DNA from: Oscillospiraceae bacterium
Lineage (GTDB): Bacteria > Bacillota > Clostridia > Oscillospirales > SIG627
Assembly (NCBI GenBank): GCA_015064635.1
Contig: SVRV01000020.1
Span: 1-45,122, forward strand
Reading direction: 5' to 3'
Length of the DNA stretch: 45,122 nt
The notes below the pieces were generated by a model, which had not been told where the DNA came from, did no database searches, and saw only the letters and a list, made by a program, of their open reading frames with translations. This document shows, piece after piece, positions 40,268-45,122 of this stretch. The position numbers and the translations under genes are program-made. The first letter of the stretch is position 1, and each line of letters opens with the position of its first letter.

Positions 40268-40310
40268 GTGGTGTAAAAAGTCATGGTGACTTTTTTACAC
40301 CACTATTTTT
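40268..40310 (+). terminator. Intrinsic terminator of the B12-uptake operon
   Basis: GTGGTGTAAAAAGTCA (from 40268), loop TGG, TGACTTTTTTACACCAC (to 40303), then TATTTTT. Strong stem of about 16 bp. Confidence 0.9.
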
Positions 40311-40324
40311 AGGCATGTTATGTC

Positions 40325-40357
40325 ACAAAAGTGCCGTAAACGGCAAAAATATTAGAT
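40325..40357 (+). repeat. 33-nt palindrome-bearing repeat, copy 1, before the -35 box
   Basis: ACAAAAGTGCC... to ...TATTAGAT, identical to 40400-40432. It contains the perfect dyad GCCGT-AA-ACGGC. Copy 1 ends eight bases before the -35 box of the DUF4143 promoter. Confidence 0.9.
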
Positions 40358-40364
40358 ATAACTA

Positions 40365-40393
40365 TTGCATTTTTTGGAATAGCGGTATATAAT
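40365..40393 (+). promoter_or_regulatory. SigmaA promoter between two identical repeats
   Basis: TTGCAT (40365-40370), 17 bp, TATAAT (40388-40393). The transcription start is expected at about 40400, the first base of repeat copy 2, so copy 2 would be both DNA at the start site and the 5' leader hairpin of the mRNA. Confidence 0.75.
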
Positions 40394-40399
40394 AATATT

Positions 40400-40432
40400 A
40401 CAAAAGTGCCGTAAACGGCAAAAATATTAGAT
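40400..40432 (+). repeat. 33-nt palindrome-bearing repeat, copy 2, at the start site
   Basis: Second exact copy, 75 bp after the first. It ends two bases into an out-of-use ATG (40431); the ribosome binding site GGAG (40433-40436) follows immediately. A protein bound to both copies could loop or block the promoter. Confidence 0.9.
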
Positions 40433-40442
40433 GGAGATTCTC

Positions 40443-41744
40443 ATGGAAATAAAAAGAGAAGTGTATCTGAACAGGCTGATAGTGAGAAAACACAATAGCT
40501 TTATAAAAGTAATTACCGGCATTCGCAGGAGCGGGAAATCATATTTGCTAAATACTTTGTTTTACAATCACTTGATTGAAAGTGGTATTTTGGACAGTCA
40601 TATTATCAAATTTGCATTTGATTCTGCTGAGGATTTGATAAAAATAGGGGAGAATCCCATAGTTCTTGATAACGAACGAGAGAATAGAAAGGTTGATCCC
40701 ACGAAATTTTTGAATTGGATTCAATTGCAAATCAAAGATAATGATATGCATTATATTTTACTTGATGAAGTGCAGAAGCTTGGTGCGTTTGAATCGGTGC
40801 TTAACGGATTTCTTCGCAAGAATAATCTTGATGTGTATGTTACCGGAAGTAATTCAAAATTTTTATCAAAGGACATTTTAACCGAATTTGAGGGAAGAGG
40901 CGACGAAGTACATGTTTTGCCGCTTTCCTTTTCCGAGTATTACGCTTTCAAAAGCGGTGATAAGAGCGAGGCGTTTGATGATTATTCTATATATGGCGGA
41001 TTACCTGCAGTTGCACTTATGGCGACAGAAGAACAGAAAACGCAGTACTTGATTTCGCAAATGCAAAATCTTTATTTGCGTGATATCAAGAATCGTTATG
41101 GTTTAAAGGAGGATGCAAATATCGGAGAGGTTCTCGATGTTGTTGCTTCAGGCATTTCTACATTGACAAATCCGCGCAATATCTCTAATACTATGAATAG
41201 TGTTCACGGAACAAACGTATGTGATGCTACCGTAGAGCGTTATATAAGTCATATGGAGGATGCATTTATGCTTTCTCGTGTAAAACGCTTCGATGTTAAG
41301 GGAAGAAAATATATTGGTACTCCTTATAAAATTTATTTTGAAGATATCGGACTTCGGAATGCACGCTTGAATTTCAGACAGAATGAGGGCACTCATATTA
41401 TGGAAAATATAATTTATAATGAGCTTAGATACAGAGGCTACCAAGTGGATGTTGGCGTGGTGGAATCGCGTGAAAAAGATGAAAACGGAAAAGAATGCAG
41501 AGTACAGAGGGAAATTGATTTTATAGCAACACTCGGCAGTAAGAAATATTATATCCAATCTGCATATGCAATTCCAGACAATGCGAAATATGAGCAGGAA
41601 ACCGCTTCTTTTGATAAAGCAATGGATTCGTTTAAAAAGATTATTATTGTTGAAAAGAGTACAAAGCCACGTCGTGATGAAAAAGGATATGTTATGATGG
41701 GAGTTAAGGAATTTTTGCTTGATAAAAATAGTCTTGAGGCATGA
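40443..41744 (+). CDS. AAA-family ATPase with DUF4143 domain
   Basis: A 433-residue protein of the AAA_14/DUF4143 family. The N-terminal ATPase has Walker A GIRRSGKSYLL near residue 25-35 and Walker B YILLDEVQKL near 99-108, followed by the TGSNSKFLSKDILTEFEGRGDEVHVLPLSFSEYYAF sensor region. The C-terminal DUF4143 part (about 205-420) has DIGLRNARLNF, HIMENIIYNELRYRGYQVDVGVV and REIDFIATLGSKKYYIQSAY, a restriction-endonuclease-like fragment (EhVD...QSAY). Such genes are abundant and mobile, and their role is unproven, although links to DNA processing or defence are suspected. Start chosen at ATG 40443 because GGAG lies six bases upstream. AT-rich codon use suggests recent gain. Confidence 0.92.
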   Translation: MEIKREVYLNRLIVRKHNSFIKVITGIRRSGKSYLLNTLFYNHLIESGILDSHIIKFAFDSAEDLIKIGENPIVLDNERENRKVDPTKFLNWIQLQIKDNDMHYILLDEVQKLGAFESVLNGFLRKNNLDVYVTGSNSKFLSKDILTEFEGRGDEVHVLPLSFSEYYAFKSGDKSEAFDDYSIYGGLPAVALMATEEQKTQYLISQMQNLYLRDIKNRYGLKEDANIGEVLDVVASGISTLTNPRNISNTMNSVHGTNVCDATVERYISHMEDAFMLSRVKRFDVKGRKYIGTPYKIYFEDIGLRNARLNFRQNEGTHIMENIIYNELRYRGYQVDVGVVESREKDENGKECRVQREIDFIATLGSKKYYIQSAYAIPDNAKYEQETASFDKAMDSFKKIIIVEKSTKPRRDEKGYVMMGVKEFLLDKNSLEA

Positions 41745-41748
41745 GCGG

Positions 41749-42029
41749 TATAGCCGAAGGGAATCAAACTATTATCGCCGAGAAAAGCCCTTTTCGGTCT
41801 AAATTTTCCATTGTCGCTTGGAATACATATAGTATTCCTACACTTCGCTGAAAAATTTATTCTCGAAAATCATCTTTCCTCGGTTCGAGGGAAGTTTCAA
41901 GAGGTAATTTTTGTTCATACCAAGGCATCTTTTCCGAAGTAATACTTTATGTATTACAAGGGAAAGTAACGAAGATAGGGACGAAAATCACCCTTGAAAC
42001 CGACAAGAGTTCGACTCCCTTCGGCTATA
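41749..42029 (-). ncRNA. 281-nt quasi-palindromic multi-hairpin element: candidate structured RNA or MITE-like element
   Basis: The ends form a 29-bp inverted repeat (TATAGCCGAAGGGA... to ...TCCCTTCGGCTATA). Inside are CCGAGAAAAG/CTTTTCGG (41778-41797), GGAATAC-ATATA-GTATTCC (41820-41838), CTTTCCTCG-GTT-CGAGGGAAG around the exact centre (41874-41894), GTTTCAAG (41894-41901) with CTTGAAAC (41993-42000), and GTAATAC-TTTAT-GTATTAC (41939-41957). Three of four imperfections in the terminal helix are G-U pairs if the minus strand is transcribed but A-C if the plus strand is, which favours a minus-strand RNA; the central stem favours plus. No ORF is evident. It could also be a non-autonomous mobile repeat. 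Its tRNA T-arm-like end (GAGTTCGACTC) is not a tRNA. Confidence 0.6.
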
Positions 42030-42093
42030 ACAGCATAGACATTGTTGCTTTTTTATAGAATCTTTTGGTTCTTTCCGACTTTTATTATAGGAC

Positions 42094-42152
42094 CTAAAAA
42101 TAGGGGCTTCGTCCAAGTAATCGACAAAATCGAGCACTTGGTTTGAAGCCCC
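42094..42152 (-). terminator. Long-stem terminator downstream of the small membrane-protein gene
   Basis: GGGGCTTC (42103-42110) pairs with GAAGCCCC (42145-42152), with inner stems CCAAGT/ACTTGG and TCGA/TCGA. On the minus strand it is followed by TATTTTTAGG, so it ends the gene at 42200. The rest of 42030-42199 has only a CAGCA...TGCTG hairpin (42159-42178) and no gene I can support. Confidence 0.75.
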
Positions 42153-42199
42153 GTTGCTTTCAGCACTTCGGTTATGCTGATTACATTAAATTTTTCAAA

Positions 42200-42763
42200 C
42201 TAATTTTTGCTTTTTATTTTGATTTTTTCGACAAGAAGCCAGATTGCACCAACCATAGTAATAGCAAAAGCTATGTAGCAAATAATTTGTGCTACACCCC
42301 AGTTATAGTTAAAGTTTGGAAGTATACCTCTGTCTGAAAAATCCCATTTTATTAAGAGAAAATCCGCCAAAGCCAAAACATCAAAAACGATAATGGGGAT
42401 AGCTTTTTTGAGCAATGAAAACAGTACTACCAAAACGGAGAATAATCCGTATATACATATTATAACCAAGCAAGTTATTGCTATGTCAGAAACCATTTCT
42501 ATATCGGTTGCTGCAGCATATATTCTACCATATTCGTATAGCGAAATATCAACTGCATCTTCGTTTGTCATGTCAATTTCCTGAACATACATATTGCCTG
42601 AATATTCTTCCAGATAATCCTTATGCTCTTCGTTTGCGGATGCAAAGGGTAAAAAAGTAACCAAAATAAGTAATAAACTGCCAATCAGCGCAACAATAAA
42701 TGGTATTAGCAACGCCTTTTTGTTGAATGCATTCTTTTGCATTACATCATTTTTTTCGTCCAC
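42200..42763 (-). CDS. Small integral membrane protein of unknown function
   Basis: A 187-residue protein with about four hydrophobic segments: KKALLIPFIVALIGSLLLILVTFLPFA (first helix, near residues 14-41), an acidic outside-type loop of ~35 residues (NEEHKDYLEEYSGNMYVQEIDMTNEDAV), then IAITCLVIICIYGLFSVLVVLFSLL, AIPIIVFDVLALADFLLI and a final helix pair ending LLVEKIKIKSKN. I do not recognise a family. The start is GTG at 42763 because AGGAGG lies eight bases before it; longer readings would pass through a terminator hairpin. The gene has a ~250-nt leader with a terminator just before the ribosome binding site, so expression may be set by attenuation. Confidence 0.75.
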   Translation of the reverse strand: MDEKNDVMQKNAFNKKALLIPFIVALIGSLLLILVTFLPFASANEEHKDYLEEYSGNMYVQEIDMTNEDAVDISLYEYGRIYAAATDIEMVSDIAITCLVIICIYGLFSVLVVLFSLLKKAIPIIVFDVLALADFLLIKWDFSDRGILPNFNYNWGVAQIICYIAFAITMVGAIWLLVEKIKIKSKN

Positions 42764-43010
42764 GATTTTCAACCTCCTAAAAATTAAAAAGTGCGACAGT
42801 CGAAGCTGTCGCACCGAAAAACGCAAACTCCGATTGTCGCCAAACAAATTTCAAGCAAACATACGGAAATAAGCCATACATAATCATCTTGAAGGAATTT
42901 GCGATTTTACCAAATTCACATAAGATAATTATGTACGACGAAAGAAGGTATAATTCCCCCATAAAAAGAAAAATACCATATGCTTGCTTATATTAAATTT
43001 GTTTGGCAAT
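42764..43010 (-). promoter_or_regulatory. Long leader of the membrane-protein gene ending in a terminator hairpin (possible attenuator)
   Basis: Between the promoter at 43042-43014 and the start codon there are about 245 nt without a gene I can support. At its end, GTGCGACAG-CTTCGA-CTGTCGCAC (minus strand, 42814-42791) followed by TTTTTAATTTTT is a textbook intrinsic terminator, only a few bases before AGGAGG. A small ORF (42962-42777) runs through the region but lacks a ribosome binding site. I do not recognise a known riboswitch class in the leader. Confidence 0.6.
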
Positions 43011-43013
43011 TTC

Positions 43014-43042
43014 AGTATATCATACAATTTGCGCTTTTGCAA
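43014..43042 (-). promoter_or_regulatory. SigmaA promoter of the membrane-protein leader
   Basis: On the minus strand TTGCAA (43042-43037), 17 bp, TATACT (43019-43014). It is divergent from the MBL promoter, 25 bp away. Confidence 0.65.
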
Positions 43043-43066
43043 GTGTTTTGGATAAATATTTTAATA

Positions 43067-43095
43067 TGGACAAATTCAACATTTTGTAGTATAAT
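43067..43095 (+). promoter_or_regulatory. SigmaA promoter of the MBL hydrolase gene
   Basis: TGGACA (43067-43072), 17 bp, TATAAT (43090-43095), with AAAGGTGG before the ATG at 43118. Confidence 0.75.
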
Positions 43096-43117
43096 CCTTT
43101 TCAAAGGTGGTGTATAT

Positions 43118-43975
43118 ATGCTGATAGGTGAATTTTGGGGAACAAGTGATGCGGCGGGTATACCCGCACCCTTTTGTGTCTGTGACGTGTGCCGTGAGGC
43201 AAGGGAGAAGGGCGGAAGGTATCAGCGTACACGCTCGTGCTTCAGGCTTTCGGACAAAGTAATGCTTGACCTGGGTGCCGATGCGGTATCTCAGTCTATG
43301 AAGTACGGTGATATTTGTGACGTGGAGCACGTCCTTGTAACTCATACCCACGATGACCATCTGAATCCTCATATGATGATGGAGACAGGCTGGACGAAAA
43401 CAAAAAATACAACTCTCAATTATTATTTTACCGACAAGGCGTATGATATAGCCGACAGGTGGCGTGACAGCGACTGGATGATAAAGGGCGGTACAAAAAT
43501 ACTTGAAGCAAACGGAAAGGTTGCCTTTCACAAGCTGGAGTATGGAATACCGTCTACCGTTGACGGCATGACCGTTATCCCGTTCAGAGGCAATCACTTG
43601 GGAAACGTTCATGAAAATTCAGCCATGTATCTTATAGAATTGCCCGACGGAAGGACGCTTTTTTACGGGCTTGACAGCGGATATTATGAAGAAGAGACGA
43701 TAAAAGCTTTGAGTGAGCATAAAATTGATATTTTTATAACCGAGGCAACCTGCGGTATCCGACATGTTGAAAATTATCCGTATCACATGGACATATACAG
43801 CGTGCGCAAGCTTGTAGATGTACTGACCGATCAAGGGACGCTGACAAATGAAAGCCGAATTTATCTCACTCACATCAACCATTCCACATCTCACTCTCAG
43901 ATGGAAAAGGCTGTTGAGGAGCTGAAATTCCCCATACATACAGAGGTTGCGTATGACGGTATGAAAATACTGTAA
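43118..43975 (+). CDS. MBL-fold metallo-hydrolase, PhnP/PqqB-like
   Basis: A 285-residue hydrolase of the metallo-beta-lactamase superfamily. It opens with FWGTSDAAGIPAPFCVCDVCREAREKGGRYQRTRSCFRLSDKVMLDLGADA, a PhnP-like start with cysteines near 20-26 that could bind a structural zinc. The metal motif THTHDDH is at residues 75-81. GNHLGNVHENSAMYLIE near 158 and FYGLDSGYYEEETIKALSEHKIDIFITEATCG near 180-210 supply further ligands. Family members cleave cyclic phosphodiesters or related substrates; the specific one is unknown. The start follows AAAGGTGG; an upstream in-frame extension covers the promoter and is rejected. Monocistronic, with a bidirectional terminator after it. Confidence 0.9.
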   Translation: MLIGEFWGTSDAAGIPAPFCVCDVCREAREKGGRYQRTRSCFRLSDKVMLDLGADAVSQSMKYGDICDVEHVLVTHTHDDHLNPHMMMETGWTKTKNTTLNYYFTDKAYDIADRWRDSDWMIKGGTKILEANGKVAFHKLEYGIPSTVDGMTVIPFRGNHLGNVHENSAMYLIELPDGRTLFYGLDSGYYEEETIKALSEHKIDIFITEATCGIRHVENYPYHMDIYSVRKLVDVLTDQGTLTNESRIYLTHINHSTSHSQMEKAVEELKFPIHTEVAYDGMKIL

Positions 43976-43980
43976 AAAAA

Positions 43981-44027
43981 TCCGTGAGCAAAACGATTTT
44001 GTCGCTTTGTTCACGGAGCTTTTTTTA
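43981..44027. terminator. Bidirectional terminator between MBL and EEP genes
   Basis: TCCGTGA (43981-43987) pairs with TCACGGA (44011-44017), with an inner CAAA/TTTG region, then GCTTTTTTTATT. On the minus strand a T-run (from the A-run at 43975-43980) also follows, so it serves the convergent EEP gene too. Confidence 0.85.
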
Positions 44028-44030
44028 TTA

Positions 44031-44834
44031 TTATATTTCAAGTGTTGCGATCATGGGTTTGTGGTCGGATACACGGATGTCGGGTATCTCACAAGAGATT
44101 TTCTTAAAATGTTTTGAAGCAAATATGTAGTCAATCTTGCAATAAGGGTGATTTTTAAGACCGGCGGGTATGTTTGCATCGTGTGTCCAGGAGGGGAAGG
44201 AGTGAATGTAGCCCTCACCGTCGGGTGTTATTTCATTGAGTTTATCACGAAGCATATTGAGAAGGAAGTTTGAAGGACACATGTTGAAGTCGCCCATTAG
44301 AATGATAGGTCCTTCGGTTTCGTCAATTATCTTACAAATAGCTACAACGGCGTTCTGAGCTTCTGCAATGGCAAGTCCCATATGCACCTGAAGAACCGTG
44401 ACACCGCCTGCAATGTCAAGCTTTACCTTTGAAATGCTTCTTGTTTCATAATACCTTGTCTCGTCCTTGATTTCGGGGTCGGGGATAGCAACTACCTCAG
44501 AGGAGATAATGGGTGCCTTTGAAATTACTGCGTTGCCGTAGTTACCTCTGCCGGGAATGTTGATAGCTTTGCCGAAGAAGTAGTTTGAAAGTCCTGTGTA
44601 TTCGGCAAGGAATTTCGTCTGGTCACAGGCTGTGCCGCCCTTAAGGGTCTCATCAACGTAGATTTTTTCGTAATTGTTTATCTCATTTATTCCGCAAAAC
44701 TCGGGAGAAAGCTCCTTTATTACCTTTGCGCAAGCCTCCAAATCAACTCTTGCACCGCCGTACTGGTTTATGTCCTCGTCCTTTGCGTAGCATCTTCCGC
44801 TTGCTACGTTGTATGTCATTATGTTAAGTTTCAT
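44031..44834 (-). CDS. Endonuclease/exonuclease/phosphatase (EEP) family protein
   Basis: A 267-residue Mg2+-dependent phosphodiesterase-like protein of the DNase I/exonuclease III fold. It opens with KLNIMTYNVASGR, has FCGINEINN with the metal-binding Glu near residue 51, RSISKVKLDIAGGVTVLQVHMGLA near 131-154, the catalytic ILMGDFNMCPS near 176-186, KIDYIFASKHF near 235, and the closing SDHKPMIATLEI with the catalytic His. No signal peptide, so intracellular. Members cleave nucleic acids, sphingomyelin, inositol phosphates or nucleotides; the substrate is not clear. GGAGG lies just upstream of the ATG. Convergent with the MBL gene. Confidence 0.9.
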   Translation of the reverse strand: MKLNIMTYNVASGRCYAKDEDINQYGGARVDLEACAKVIKELSPEFCGINEINNYEKIYVDETLKGGTACDQTKFLAEYTGLSNYFFGKAINIPGRGNYGNAVISKAPIISSEVVAIPDPEIKDETRYYETRSISKVKLDIAGGVTVLQVHMGLAIAEAQNAVVAICKIIDETEGPIILMGDFNMCPSNFLLNMLRDKLNEITPDGEGYIHSFPSWTHDANIPAGLKNHPYCKIDYIFASKHFKKISCEIPDIRVSDHKPMIATLEI

Positions 44835-44860
44835 ATATTTACCTCCAAGGCTTTTTTAAA

Positions 44861-44889
44861 AGTTTATCATTCGCTCAAATATTTGTCAA
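44861..44889 (-). promoter_or_regulatory. SigmaA promoter of the EEP gene
   Basis: On the minus strand TTGACA (44889-44884), exactly 17 bp, TAAACT (44866-44861). Leader of about 20 nt with GGAGG. Confidence 0.75.
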
Positions 44890-44968
44890 TATAATTTTTT
44901 TATTTTACAATTTTTCTTGACTATAATACAAATTTATGATATCCTTTATGGGATATTATAAAAAAAGC

Positions 44969-45046
44969 AAGGATGCACATTATAAAAGTGCATCCTTCAG
45001 ACTGTCGAAAAACGCTCATCTTGCTTTCGCTTGATGAGCGTTTTTT
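44969..45046. terminator. Two adjacent hairpins, probable terminators of genes outside or of the EEP region
   Basis: AAGGATGCAC (44969-44978) pairs with GTGCATCCTT (44988-44997); next AAAAACGCTCATC (45008-45020) pairs with GATGAGCGTTTTTT (45033-45046). Both have A/T-rich flanks as in bidirectional terminators. The remaining bases 44835-45122 hold no gene that I can support, although the window ends here and something may begin just outside. Confidence 0.65.
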
Positions 45047-45122
45047 GTGTTGAAACAAGAAAGAATGAAAGAAAAGTAAAAATTGAGTTAAATAATCAAG
45101 GGATTCAAAGTGGAGATTGTCT

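Noticed and set aside
42001-42029. tRNA 3' end (GAGTTCGACTCCC...)
   Set aside because: T-loop-like, but there is no D-arm, anticodon arm or CCA. The bases pair with the far end of the 281-nt element instead.
42777-42962. 61-residue ORF as a leader peptide
   Set aside because: No ribosome binding site, no run of regulatory codons, and it passes through the terminator hairpin; possible but unsupported.

Overview
The window looks like a chromosomal piece of an uncultured Clostridia-type Firmicute, perhaps an anaerobic gut Oscillospirales-like bacterium. The basis is purine-rich ribosome binding sites, many near-consensus TTGACA/TATAAT promoters, ATGA-type overlaps inside long operons, intrinsic terminators, and families typical of that group (DUF951, YitT, ECF transporters, many AraC regulators). 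The lineage is inferred, because no rRNA is present. I see no phage, IS transposase, CRISPR array or rRNA operon.

Layout. 136-2766 (-) is a large glycosidase-like protein. 2983-13800 (+) is one tightly packed run of 12 housekeeping genes: DUF951, prfA, tsaC/sua5, coaE, a lytic transglycosylase, an M18 aminopeptidase, a U32 peptidase, a WecG/TagA glycosyltransferase, dTMP kinase, an RsmF-type rRNA methylase, a PHP histidinol phosphatase and an EutH-like permease. 13777-15722 holds a hotdog thioesterase, a DMT exporter and a YitT protein. 15759-19713 is a more AT-rich accessory stretch with GNATs, two AraC-type regulators with C-terminal effector or enzyme domains, and a PTH2-type peptidyl-tRNA hydrolase. 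19923-22611 is an FAD oxidoreductase divergent from a PocR/AraC regulator. 22648-26490 is metF, a stand-alone MetH reactivation-domain protein and metH. 26557-36242 is mostly glycan-catabolic: a GH20-like enzyme with a DMT transporter, a clan GH-A hydrolase with a ceramidase-like protein, and AraC regulators, plus a lipoprotein. 36367-39000 holds a CPA2 antiporter and a ferritin-like protein. 39042-40257 is a cobalamin-riboswitch unit for a DUF4430 lipoprotein and an ECF S component. 40443-44834 holds a DUF4143 ATPase, a structured element, a small membrane protein with a terminator in its leader, an MBL hydrolase and an EEP-family phosphodiesterase.

How the parts connect. B12 uptake under riboswitch control (39-40 kb) would feed the B12-dependent methionine branch (22.6-26.5 kb). 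Several glycosidase loci each carry a divergent AraC regulator, which suggests substrate-inducible use of host or plant glycans.

The least explained pieces are non-coding. At 30786-31715 an element-like segment beside tRNA-Ser carries a four-helix-bundle gene and an array of short, different hairpins punctuated by GATGAAATC/GATTTCATC, bracketed by two identical 55-bp copies of the tRNA terminator. At 41749-42029 there is a 281-nt quasi-palindromic, multi-hairpin element. At 40325-40432 two identical 33-nt palindrome-bearing repeats bracket the promoter of the DUF4143 gene.
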